A stretch of DNA of 51,961 nucleotides from JABSOG01 sp041583135 (lineage in GTDB: Bacteria > Pseudomonadota > Gammaproteobacteria > Enterobacterales > Alteromonadaceae): the NCBI GenBank assembly GCA_041583135.1, contig JBFHGJ010000033.1, positions 1 through 51,961 of the forward strand, given 5' to 3'. The position numbers and the translations under genes are program-made. Of the stretch, positions 8,576 to 16,978 are shown one piece after another. The notes under the pieces were generated by a model that worked only from the letters and a program-made list of their open reading frames with translations, did no database searches and was not told where the DNA came from. Positions within the stretch are counted from its first letter, which is position 1. Each line of letters starts with the position of its first letter.

Positions 8576-9609
8576 TATAAAGTCCGGGTCACTTTTTTAA
8601 GGCCCGCCGGCTTATCCGGGTTGAAGCCTCTATCTAACGCGATTTGCGCCACATCGAGATAAAATCGCTGCAACACCAAAAGTGGCGCAAGCCTTGGGTG
8701 AACCGCCTCACAATGCTGTTGCAGGTGCAGCACGTTGGCACCACGTTTGGCTACTTCTTGGATTTGCTCAAGATGCGCCTGTTTTGACTCATCATCGACG
8801 CTGACATCTAAAATAGTCAAGGTTTGCTCAACCAAGGTCACAGGACCATGTAAAAATTCGGCGCTCGAAAACGCCTCGGCATGAATAGAACACACCTCTT
8901 TGAGTTTTAGCGCGATCTCCTTGCTGACGGCGTAGCCAAGACCTCGGCCAAGCACCACCAAGTTGCGCACATCTTCAAGGGCTTTAGAGGTCAATTGCAC
9001 CGGCGAGTCAATTACCGACTTCAAATATTCAGGCAATTGATTGAGAGCGAGATTAAGCGTTTGGTTTTCACTCCAGCGAGCAACAATCTGTAGCAATGCC
9101 GAGAGTGTCGAGAGATAACTTTTAGTTGCCGCCACCGATTTTTCCGGTCCGGCGTGAAGCGGCACAAAAGTATCGGCAAGACGCGCCAAGGGTGATGTCC
9201 CATCATTAACCAGTGCCACCACATAAGCACCAGCCTCTTTAGCCATTTTGGCCTGCGCCAAAATATCCGGTGAACGACCCGATTGTGAAATGGCGATCAC
9301 TAAGCCCTGTTTGAGCTTCATGGTTTTGCCATAAATACTGGCTACCGATGGAGAGGCAGCGCTAACCGGCACGCCGGTTTCTATTTCAATTAAATATTTG
9401 GCGAAGACTCCGGCATGATCGGATGAGCCGCGACCGACGATCATCACAAATTTAGGGGCAAAATAGCGCAGCTGCCTGCCGAGCTTTTCGGTCACCTCAC
9501 AGTTGAGTTGCAACTGTTCGGCGATACGCTCTGGTGTTTGTTTGGCTTCAAGCTGCATTAAGGTTTGTGCTTGCAGCTCGTCGGTGGCATTGGGTGATAC
9601 TGCTAACAT
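8575..9609 (-). CDS. nagB: NagB-II: SIS-domain glucosamine-6-phosphate deaminase
   Basis: The 344-residue protein has two SIS (sugar isomerase) domains like the C-terminal half of GlmS. I-V-G-R-G-S-S-D-H-A lies in the first domain, A-I-S-Q-S-G-R-S-P-D binds the sugar phosphate, and V-L-G-R-G-L-G opens the second. It is unrelated to the classical E. coli NagB. This type is the non-orthologous deaminase found in Alteromonadales and other Proteobacteria, converting GlcN-6-P to fructose-6-P plus ammonia. Its position between nagK and nagA (1 bp after nagK, 1-bp overlap with nagA) supports the deaminase role over a GlmS-like synthase, because the glutaminase domain is absent. Confidence 0.9.
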   Translation of the reverse strand: MLAVSPNATDELQAQTLMQLEAKQTPERIAEQLQLNCEVTEKLGRQLRYFAPKFVMIVGRGSSDHAGVFAKYLIEIETGVPVSAASPSVASIYGKTMKLKQGLVIAISQSGRSPDILAQAKMAKEAGAYVVALVNDGTSPLARLADTFVPLHAGPEKSVAATKSYLSTLSALLQIVARWSENQTLNLALNQLPEYLKSVIDSPVQLTSKALEDVRNLVVLGRGLGYAVSKEIALKLKEVCSIHAEAFSSAEFLHGPVTLVEQTLTILDVSVDDESKQAHLEQIQEVAKRGANVLHLQQHCEAVHPRLAPLLVLQRFYLDVAQIALDRGFNPDKPAGLKKVTRTL

Positions 9610-9610
9610 A

Positions 9611-10549
9611 TTAGGCCTCTTGTTCGGTTAAGATCGGTTGTTGTTGTAATTGCGCCAGTTGTTGCTTGGCAAAATAGATAGCGCCAAACTCGGGCGGCGC
9701 CAACGGCGCGGCTAAAGCGTCTTGTATATTTGGTGAAAGAAAAGGTGACAAAAGAGGTGCTAAGCCGCCGATAATCGACAATCTATCCGGCTTGGTTTGC
9801 AGCAGTTTGTCGGCAAGGCCGCTGATATACTCGGCCCCTTCTTTGACAATCGACAAAGCGACGTCATCACCTTGCCTTGCCGCTTCAAACACCAAAGGCG
9901 CCATCGTGGCAAAAAACTGTGACTTTTGACCATTGACACGCTGCACCAGCGCCAAGTCATCTTTACAATCGAGATGGCTTTTAACGCTTTGCACCAGCAC
10001 TGTCGGTTGTGCCAGCCCATCCATGGCCAGCAAAACCTGTTCGACAGCAGAAAATCCAAACCAAGCGCCGCTGCCTTTATCGCCGTGTGGAAAACCGTGG
10101 GCACCGACCACCAATGACTGACCTTGAGCACTTGAGTAGCCGCAAGAGCCGGTGCCGGTAATGATCACCGCCCCTTCTTTACCCTGATGGGCACCAATGC
10201 AGGCAATGTGAAGATCGGTGGTTAAAAACATTTGCTTAAACGGATGGCCCCAGCTGAGCACTTGCTCAAACAGCTCAGGAATATTGACCCCTGCAAGACC
10301 GACACCGGCGATAAGTGAGTGAATGGTTTGCGGCGGCAACTGGGCGTCAACCAAAGCTTTGGTGGTGGCTGTCATCACCGAATGAATGGCTCGCTCGAAG
10401 TCATGATAAGGATTGGCGGGACCGGCGATGGCGCTGCCGAGGATCACATCGTTATGATAGATGATGGCCTTGGTTTTAGTGCCACCTCCATCGATGCCGA
10501 CAAACAAAGGCGCTCGGCTATTTTCAAGTTCTGTCACCATAGCTGACAT
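9611..10549 (-). CDS. nagK: NagK: N-acetylglucosamine kinase, BadF/BadG/BcrA family
   Basis: The 312-residue protein has an actin/hexokinase-like ATPase fold. F-V-G-I-D-G-G-G-T-K-T-K is the phosphate-1 loop and I-I-T-G-T-G-S the phosphate-2 loop. H-G-F-P-H-G-D-K-G-S-G-A-W follows, a segment typical of this kinase group. It phosphorylates GlcNAc delivered by NagP, using ATP in the cytoplasm. It is the first gene of the nagK-nagB-nagA-nagP-nagX run and has a perfect candidate NagR operator 87 bp upstream. An internal ATG at the fourth codon is an alternative start. This type is distinct from the E. coli ROK-family NagK. Confidence 0.9.
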   Translation of the reverse strand: MSAMVTELENSRAPLFVGIDGGGTKTKAIIYHNDVILGSAIAGPANPYHDFERAIHSVMTATTKALVDAQLPPQTIHSLIAGVGLAGVNIPELFEQVLSWGHPFKQMFLTTDLHIACIGAHQGKEGAVIITGTGSCGYSSAQGQSLVVGAHGFPHGDKGSGAWFGFSAVEQVLLAMDGLAQPTVLVQSVKSHLDCKDDLALVQRVNGQKSQFFATMAPLVFEAARQGDDVALSIVKEGAEYISGLADKLLQTKPDRLSIIGGLAPLLSPFLSPNIQDALAAPLAPPEFGAIYFAKQQLAQLQQQPILTEQEA

Positions 10550-10634
10550 GCATGTGTCCCCTAGCGTTAAATCGTATGAGCCAAAGCGCGAGTATTATGC
10601 GCTTTTGTTATCGTGATGAAATCATCTTAGCAGC

Positions 10635-10654
10635 AAATGACAGCGTTGTCATTT
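10635..10654 (-). promoter_or_regulatory. Candidate NagR operator in front of nagK
   Basis: AATGACAGCGTTGTCATT (10636-10653) is an 18-bp inverted repeat with a single mismatched pair and a central CG, the layout expected for a LacI-family site. It matches the palindromes before the TonB-dependent receptor and nagR. It lies just downstream of a possible -10 element, so binding would block transcription. Confidence 0.8.
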
Positions 10655-10681
10655 AATATTTTGGATAAATTTAGTGTGCAA
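10653..10681 (-). promoter_or_regulatory. Possible nagK operon promoter
   Basis: On the minus strand TTGCAC and TATTAA are separated by 17 bases, directly before the palindrome. The -35 match is weak (3 of 6) and the -10 match moderate (4 of 6). The case rests on the spacing and on the adjacent operator. Confidence 0.35.
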
Positions 10682-10729
10682 CATGGTTTGACGGATCAGT
10701 CGCGACTCATTCGCGCGCTACACGCAAGC

Positions 10730-10746
10730 CCTAAGCCGCGCTTAGG
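10730..10746 (-). terminator. Small hairpin after the hexosaminidase stop
   Basis: CCTAAGC (10730-10736) pairs with GCTTAGG (10740-10746) around a 3-base loop, 3 bases past the stop codon. No T run follows, so if it ends transcription it is not a classical rho-independent terminator. Confidence 0.35.
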
Positions 10747-10749
10747 TAG

Positions 10750-13341
10750 CTAAAATACCTCAATCGCCCGGCCTTTGCGACGGCCGTCAGAGGACACTGC
10801 GCGCACCTTCACTTTACCTTTGACCGCAACCGGCCCTTGATATTGCCGCCATTTTTCGCCATTGACTTGGTATTCAATGTTCAAGCCCGGAAAGATCACA
10901 TTGGCCTTCAAGCGGTTGTTGAGCAACGTCGCCCCCACCGTTGGAATGCGATAAAACACCCCTTGGGCATCGAGCTTAGGCAGTTCTTTTTGCGCAATGA
11001 CATTGGCAAACACCGCCCAGTCGTCATCACGTGATTGACGTAATTTGTCGTTAAATACCCCACTGTCTTGAGAGTAGGTGCCACCGGCATGGTTGTAATC
11101 AACCTCCCACTGCGCCTTGTGCCATGCCCTTTCTGCCAAAGCAATCAAGCGTGGAAACAACATATATTGCGCTTGGGTATCTGTGCGCACGTTCTCCGAC
11201 CACAACTGCCCTTGCAAACCGTAAAAGCGTTTGCCTGGTTTAAGTGGCACGCTATCGACAAACACCTGAGGCTCGCCTAAGCGCCCTAAACGGGTTTCGC
11301 CATGTAACGGCAAATTGTCCGGCATAAACTCAAACACTTTACGCGTATTGGTTTCTCGCGATGCCCAGTAATAGCCATACTCATTCGGGTCGGCTTCATA
11401 AGGAAAATCAAAGTACGTGACATCCGGTGATGAGATCACCACCTGCCAATCACGATTGGCCAGCTGATGGGCTTGCTTATAGCCATCGGCAAACAAGGGT
11501 GTCCATGCGTTGGCCTGAACCAGTTCTGGCATTTTTTCCGGGCGGGTATGCATCAAACCATCGCCCCAAGCGGCAGTTTCTACCCCTTTGCTCGATAAAA
11601 TGGCGGCAACCCGCTCGATAAAGTAACCCCCCAGCTGCTTATGCTCGCGAATGCCCTCATCATTGTTCATTAAAAATGCCGTACATTGAGGCGACTTAAC
11701 CCAGGCACCGGCCGTTTCATCTGCACCGATATGGTAGCGTGTCAACGGCTGGCCAGCCTCATTGTGCATTTTGCGCACTTCATCGATGACCTTATCGACA
11801 AAAGCATAAGCCGAGGGCATACAAACGTTAATGGTGTTGTCGGTGTAAAACTGAATCGACTCATACACACTGGCATCGTCTAAATCACTGAGCAAATATT
11901 GCTTGGCTTTGTCCGATTGCTCCAGACTCATATACTTACGATATCGCGCTTCCATCGACTTGACCGCTGCGCGCGCATGACCGGGCATATCCAGTGAAGG
12001 AATAACCTGGATATGGCGGGCTTTGGCGGCTTTTAAAAGATCGATATAATCTTCGCGGCTATAGTAGCCATTAACTGAGGTTTGCGCCTGCGGACCGCTA
12101 CCGAGCTGGGTCAGCAAACACCGGTCTTCTGACGGATCGTAACAGCGCTTGGCGCCGATTTGCGTCAATTCTTCGAGGCCGTCAATCTCTAAGCGCCAAC
12201 CTTCATCGTCGGCGAGATGTAGATGCAGCTTGTTGAGCTTAAACGCCGCCATCTGATCAAGCAGCTTTAAAATAAGCGCTTTTGAGTGAAAGTTGCGCGA
12301 CACATCAATGTGCAATCCCCTGAACTCATAGCGTGGTTCATCAACAACCTCAACCAACGGCAACTCGTTTGAACCAAGGGTCAACAACGAAGCCACCGAC
12401 TGCAAGCCGTTGGCGACACCAGCAGTATCGACACCTATGATATCAATGCGGTTTTGTTTGACCGATAGGTTGTAACTGCCGCTAACCTTTTTAAGGTCGC
12501 TAGCCACAGCCAAATTGACTCTAGTCCCACCTTGTTGCTCTTTCACTCCAAAAACATTCAATCGAGCAAGAGCCGCAGCAACACCTGAGCGCATCACATT
12601 GTTTAGCTTAACGTCGATACCATCGGCAAGACTCAAACTGGCACTGGGGTGTGTTACCGTCATCCGTTTGGGGGTTGGGATAATCGCACGCGGCGCAGCC
12701 CGCTCAAGTGTCGGGGTATTTAGGTTGTCTTGATAAAGTTTTTCGTGGGTTGCCCATCGGGTTTGCTCATGGGCGTAGCGTTTGAAGTTTTTATCTTTAT
12801 TGTCAATGCGATAAGGCGTTACAAAGGGAGTGCTCTCAAGTCCGGTTTGTGGGTCGAGCACCGCCTTGGTGCTGGTAATGACCGCAGGCTCTAGTCCCGG
12901 GGCCACAATATAGTAATTCGGTAGTGCATCAAAGCGAGAAATCGACCAGCCATCGGCGCGAAAGCGCAACTGCTTGCTTTGTCCGGTCTTAAAGCCCTCA
13001 AAGCCAAGACTAGGTTTAATGCGGTGTAAGTCGCCGTTTAGATGCTCCATAATCAACTCACTGCTGACAAAGCTTTGCATCGGCGCAATGTGACTCAAAT
13101 AGATAGCCCAGTCATCGGCATCTAACGACGTTTTTGCAGTCAGTGTCAACTCAACTTGAAAGCAACTGCCGCCAACTCGGTCTTTGTCGCACTTATCGTC
13201 CGGGCGATTATCAATGTGGCGATATTGCACAGCCAAGGTTTGTGCGAACTGGTCTAACTGTGCCTGAGTCAATGCTTGAACCGGCAATGACAACGCCGCA
13301 ATACAGCACCATAATACCTGCTTGAGGCTACTTATTTTCAT
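10750..13341 (-). CDS. GH20 beta-N-acetylhexosaminidase (chitobiase type), exported
   Basis: The 863-residue enzyme cleaves GlcNAc from chito-oligosaccharides. Residues 1 to about 23 form a signal peptide. An N-terminal carbohydrate-binding-like domain (CHB_HEX, about 30-190) is followed by the GH20b domain (about 220-340), the GH20 barrel (about 345-770) and a C-terminal Ig-like domain (about 790-863). The catalytic pair Asp541-Glu542 is in H-I-G-A-D-E. Upstream motifs include H-L-H-L-A-D-D-E-G-W-R and D-M-P-G-H-A-R. Domain order and length match Serratia chitobiase. It lies downstream of the receptor gene on the same strand with a 283-bp gap. I find no perfect NagR palindrome in that gap, so it may be read through from the receptor promoter or have its own promoter. 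Confidence 0.93.
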   Translation of the reverse strand: MKISSLKQVLWCCIAALSLPVQALTQAQLDQFAQTLAVQYRHIDNRPDDKCDKDRVGGSCFQVELTLTAKTSLDADDWAIYLSHIAPMQSFVSSELIMEHLNGDLHRIKPSLGFEGFKTGQSKQLRFRADGWSISRFDALPNYYIVAPGLEPAVITSTKAVLDPQTGLESTPFVTPYRIDNKDKNFKRYAHEQTRWATHEKLYQDNLNTPTLERAAPRAIIPTPKRMTVTHPSASLSLADGIDVKLNNVMRSGVAAALARLNVFGVKEQQGGTRVNLAVASDLKKVSGSYNLSVKQNRIDIIGVDTAGVANGLQSVASLLTLGSNELPLVEVVDEPRYEFRGLHIDVSRNFHSKALILKLLDQMAAFKLNKLHLHLADDEGWRLEIDGLEELTQIGAKRCYDPSEDRCLLTQLGSGPQAQTSVNGYYSREDYIDLLKAAKARHIQVIPSLDMPGHARAAVKSMEARYRKYMSLEQSDKAKQYLLSDLDDASVYESIQFYTDNTINVCMPSAYAFVDKVIDEVRKMHNEAGQPLTRYHIGADETAGAWVKSPQCTAFLMNNDEGIREHKQLGGYFIERVAAILSSKGVETAAWGDGLMHTRPEKMPELVQANAWTPLFADGYKQAHQLANRDWQVVISSPDVTYFDFPYEADPNEYGYYWASRETNTRKVFEFMPDNLPLHGETRLGRLGEPQVFVDSVPLKPGKRFYGLQGQLWSENVRTDTQAQYMLFPRLIALAERAWHKAQWEVDYNHAGGTYSQDSGVFNDKLRQSRDDDWAVFANVIAQKELPKLDAQGVFYRIPTVGATLLNNRLKANVIFPGLNIEYQVNGEKWRQYQGPVAVKGKVKVRAVSSDGRRKGRAIEVF

Positions 13342-13551
13342 TCATCCCCCATAAACAAATGCCAAGCCACAGTGAAGTACCCACCTACGCTGCCTTATGT
13401 GACTAAATAAGTGATCCTAATCATGCTACACATGAACGGATTGCACTGATGTAGTTGCACACGGAATACGGGTTTAATGCTCCATGCGAAACCCAAGTAC
13501 CTATGTCCATATAGGCAAATCCGCGGCCTACAGGTTAAATAGCGTCAATGA

Positions 13552-13580
13552 CAAATGGCGGTAAAATGATCCACCATTTG
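13552..13580. other. Hairpin in the gap between receptor and hexosaminidase genes
   Basis: CAAATGGCGG (13552-13561) and CCACCATTTG (13571-13580) form a 10-bp inverted repeat with one mismatch and a 9-base loop. No T tract follows. It could be a processing or attenuation hairpin between the two genes, or a protein-binding site. The rest of the gap (13342-13624) shows nothing clear. Confidence 0.4.
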
Positions 13581-13624
13581 GAACAGCCATTTAGCCCGGC
13601 AGCGAGGTGTGCACCGACCCCGGC

Positions 13625-16303
13625 TTAGAAGTTCATATTCACGCCGACCAGATAACGACGGCCATTTTGGTACTTAGACATATGTCGAATGGCAGCGTGG
13701 TCATACTCAACGGTTTCTTCATCGGTAAGGTTAATCGCTTCAAACACCAAGTTGATGTTGTCGGTCAACTTATACGACGAGCTGAAATCCCACTGGCCGT
13801 AATCATCATTCCACTTGTTGGCACCCGTCCAATCAACGCCTTTGTACCACTCGGTGCGGAAGTTATACATCAGGCGCGCTTGAAAGTCTTCGGTTTCATA
13901 AAAGGCTTGAGCATTGAACATATGCTCAGATGCCCCTTCTGCCGAGCCGTAACGAGCAGCCGACGCACTGGCAATACCATCTTCAACCGACGCGTCGGTG
14001 TAGGTGTAGTTAATGGCCAAACCATATTCGTTGAACGTTTGCTGATAGCCAATTTCTACGCCGTGAGTGTCGCCGCCTTTGCCATTGACCGGCTTAGTGA
14101 TAGAAACACCAACCATGGCATCGATTTGGTCGTTATAGAACTGCTCGGTAAAGGTTTGCACATCTTTATAACTTTCAATGTCCTTGTAGAAATAGGTGAT
14201 AGCAAACATCGATGAGTCGTTGAAGTAATACTCATAGGCCAAGTCAAGCTGGTTGGCCCGCTGCGGATCCAGATTCGGGTTACCGGCAGTGCCGGTTGGG
14301 TTGGCACCGTTTAAATCGCCTGTAGAAGTCACCGGCGCAAGGTCGGCAAAGTTTTGACGGGCCATCACCTTGGCCAAACCAAAGCGCAGCACCTGATCAT
14401 CACTTAAATCATAGGCCAAATTAAAGCTTGGCAACACATCAGTGTACGTGCGCTCATCGGTGATCCACTCCAAAGTAGAAGGCGCTAGCCATTCACGGTC
14501 AACGGTGTGGAAGCCCCACGAATCTGAGCTGAACAAGTAGCTCGATGCGGTTTGTTTGGTTTGTACCACACGCACACCGAAAGTACCACGGTAGTTGTTG
14601 CCGGCAAAATCGGCAGAGACATAAGCAGCGGTGATCTTCTCATTCATCGCCCAAATCTCGCCAAGTACATCAGAGATAGCGTAATCGGCATTGCCGCCAA
14701 AGCCTAATGCCATAAAGGTATCATAGCTGCCATCTAACTGAGTGTTGACGTTGCCGCCAACCACATCACCGGCAATGGTATGAACGCCATTTGACTGGCC
14801 ACAATCGGCCAAAGTTGGACATTGGGCAAAGATATCGGCCATATAAGATGAATCAGGGTTACTTGAGGTCCCCGGACCGTGCCAGCTGTAGGCTTGACGG
14901 TTTTGAGTACGGTCGTGGTCGCGATATTTAACACCGAATTTCAGCTTTTCAACAATGCCCCACTCTACCGGTACATCAAAATCTAACTGAGCAAAATCTT
15001 CTTCGTCTGTGGTCGGTTTATTGCCACCCCACGTCCAGTTTTGCGACCACAAGCTACCATCGGTCGGATCAACACCGATATTGACAATTGGCGTATCGCC
15101 GCTGATATCAAAATCATAACCGGCTGGAACATTCGGGGTGAAACTCCAAGATGTTTCGTTGTAGGTACCACCTTTGGCTTCGGTGCGACCGATTTGGCCA
15201 TGAACACTGTAGCTGTCGGTGTTGAAATTCAAATCCAAGTCGTAAGATTTGGTCTCAGTGCCTGATTGACGATTGATGAAATCCCACTCATAGGCGCCGT
15301 CGGCCACTCGGCCGCTAACTAAGACATTGCCATCGTACACCGGGTCTAAGATCTCGTCGGCATCGTTTTGCGGGCGGATCAACAAATTGACGTTATGGTT
15401 ATTGGCATCCATCGATGAGTCGAGGTAATTAAAGGTAATATCAAACTCACTGCTTGGCGCATATTGCAAGCTGGCAAATACCGTGTCGCGCTCGCGCTCT
15501 TGGCGGAAGATTGGCACACCGATATCACGGGGACGATACTCAACGCTGTTGTCATCTCTGGTATAGGCTTGCCAGCCCAAAACTTCCATCCCTTCACGCT
15601 GAACATAGCGCTTTTGTTTGGTCACAGATAACAAGGCACCGAAGTTTTGCGCCTCATTGCGCCACGAATACATAGCGTCGATTTGCGGCTCATTTTTACC
15701 TGAGGTTTCAGAGTATTGGTTCTGAACGTTAAAGTGCACAGAGTTGGCTTCAAGCTCAAGTGGTTTGCGGGTTCTGAGTACCACAGTACCACCGATTGAC
15801 CCTTCATCGATGTCCGCCTGCGGCGTTTTGTAGACATCAAGACGAGAAACCAAAGAAGACGGCAGCAAGGTAAAGTTAAAGCCGCGAGAGGGTTGGTCTA
15901 AAATGAACCAGTCGGCAGTACCCACGTTTTGGCCATTTAATAGTGTACGATTTTTGGTAGGACCTGAGCCGCGAATGGTGATCTTTTCACCTTCACCAAA
16001 CTCGCGACTAATGCCGACACCAGTGATACGCGAAAGCGATTCGGCGACATTTTTGTCTGGGAATTTGCCGATGTCTTCGGCGGTGATGACATCAACCACA
16101 CTGTTGGAGAATCGTTTGGCATTGATATTGGCCTTCATCGAACCACGAATGCCCGATACCTCAATCACTTCGACCTTTTCGACTTTTTTTGGCTTGCCTG
16201 AACCATTGTCGTCTTGGGCCAGCGCTGGCATTGCTGCTGCACTGCCGAGAACCATGGCAATTGAGCTTGCCAACAAGTGTTTTTGAAATCTTGACGATGA
16301 CAT
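13625..16303 (-). CDS. TonB-dependent receptor, probable chito-oligosaccharide/GlcNAc uptake
   Basis: The 892-residue outer-membrane receptor has a signal peptide (about 1-29, ending A-L-A). A short linker contains V-I-E-V-S-G-I-R-G-S, a TonB-box-like region at the start of many such receptors. The plug domain (about 55-170) has D-I-G-K-F-P-D-K-N-V-A-E-S-L. The rest is a 22-strand barrel that ends in an aromatic residue (V-N-M-N-F), the usual C-terminus of outer-membrane barrels. The plug motif is typical of the large TonB-dependent receptor group used for carbohydrates in Alteromonadales, Xanthomonadales and Caulobacter. Two perfect NagR-type palindromes lie upstream, tying it to the nag regulon. 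The exact substrate is inferred from context. Confidence 0.88.
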   Translation of the reverse strand: MSSSRFQKHLLASSIAMVLGSAAAMPALAQDDNGSGKPKKVEKVEVIEVSGIRGSMKANINAKRFSNSVVDVITAEDIGKFPDKNVAESLSRITGVGISREFGEGEKITIRGSGPTKNRTLLNGQNVGTADWFILDQPSRGFNFTLLPSSLVSRLDVYKTPQADIDEGSIGGTVVLRTRKPLELEANSVHFNVQNQYSETSGKNEPQIDAMYSWRNEAQNFGALLSVTKQKRYVQREGMEVLGWQAYTRDDNSVEYRPRDIGVPIFRQERERDTVFASLQYAPSSEFDITFNYLDSSMDANNHNVNLLIRPQNDADEILDPVYDGNVLVSGRVADGAYEWDFINRQSGTETKSYDLDLNFNTDSYSVHGQIGRTEAKGGTYNETSWSFTPNVPAGYDFDISGDTPIVNIGVDPTDGSLWSQNWTWGGNKPTTDEEDFAQLDFDVPVEWGIVEKLKFGVKYRDHDRTQNRQAYSWHGPGTSSNPDSSYMADIFAQCPTLADCGQSNGVHTIAGDVVGGNVNTQLDGSYDTFMALGFGGNADYAISDVLGEIWAMNEKITAAYVSADFAGNNYRGTFGVRVVQTKQTASSYLFSSDSWGFHTVDREWLAPSTLEWITDERTYTDVLPSFNLAYDLSDDQVLRFGLAKVMARQNFADLAPVTSTGDLNGANPTGTAGNPNLDPQRANQLDLAYEYYFNDSSMFAITYFYKDIESYKDVQTFTEQFYNDQIDAMVGVSITKPVNGKGGDTHGVEIGYQQTFNEYGLAINYTYTDASVEDGIASASAARYGSAEGASEHMFNAQAFYETEDFQARLMYNFRTEWYKGVDWTGANKWNDDYGQWDFSSSYKLTDNINLVFEAINLTDEETVEYDHAAIRHMSKYQNGRRYLVGVNMNF

Positions 16304-16554
16304 GTCCTACCCCTATTTAGAAATTTGTTATCGAGTTGATGCTCTAAACCCTTTCGGCGTTTTAGCCACAACTTGGGTTAATCTGGATGAGTTTTTATTT
16401 TCCCTAAACCACAATCTAATGCGGCTTTCGGCCTGCCCGTAAAGAACCTTTGACATCCCGGCAACCGCGCTCTTACTTAAGTCAGATCCCATTTTCCGGT
16501 GCCAAAACAGGACTTTAGTCTTGTTTTGCAGCGATGCCCCGCCTTTTTACAGCT

Positions 16555-16568
16555 TGACAACGTTGTCA
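16555..16568. promoter_or_regulatory. Candidate NagR operator 1 before the TonB-dependent receptor
   Basis: TGACAACGTTGTCA is a perfect 14-bp palindrome, 252 bp before the receptor start. It has the same arms and central CG as the nagK site. Confidence 0.75.
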
Positions 16569-16719
16569 TTTCTTTACAAAAAATAACGGGTCGTCAGCCG
16601 TTTTTGCCATTGACACAAAAACCCGCAAGCGGTGCCGATTCGCATGTAATATCACGCTAAAACGACTGGCTTATCCCCGTGGCATGACAGCTTAATGCAG
16701 TGTTATCACATAAAACAGA

Positions 16720-16733
16720 TGACAACGTTGTCA
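16720..16733. promoter_or_regulatory. Candidate NagR operator 2 before the TonB-dependent receptor
   Basis: A second perfect copy of TGACAACGTTGTCA lies 165 bp from the first, centre to centre. Two spaced identical sites would allow looping by a tetrameric or cooperative LacI-type repressor. The rest of 16304-16932 is AT-rich leader or promoter DNA with no convincing gene. Confidence 0.75.
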
Positions 16734-16917
16734 TGCAACCAAATACACCTTACACAAAAAAAAATAGATTTGCCACAAAAATTTTGAAAAAGTTGTAGAC
16801 AGACAGGCGTAAACACTTGACAAAAATCTATAACACATTGAATAAATACAGCTTTTAACAATAAACGAAGAGCGTTGGAGGCTTGCTAGTGACTCAATAG
16901 CCGGTCGATAATGGCGA

Positions 16918-16960
16918 GATAAAAAGCAAAATACGCAGCAATCTTAGCGTATTGCTGCGT
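16918..16960 (-). terminator. Rho-independent terminator of pgi
   Basis: A perfect 10-bp stem (ACGCAGCAAT at 16933-16942 with ATTGCTGCGT at 16951-16960, 8-base loop) lies 18 bases past the pgi stop. On the minus strand it is followed by ATTTTGCTTTTT. It separates pgi from the receptor transcription unit. Confidence 0.85.
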
Positions 16961-16978
16961 GTACAATAGCAACGGACG

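Noticed and set aside
13500..13580. Possible NagR site before the hexosaminidase (AATGACAAATGGCGG)
   Set aside because: Only one arm matches the consensus and the central CG is missing. A hairpin explains the same bases better.
13607..14215. Long open frame (202 codons) on the plus strand opposite the TonB-dependent receptor
   Set aside because: It lies antisense to a well-supported gene and has no family motif. Long antisense frames are common opposite genes with this codon use.
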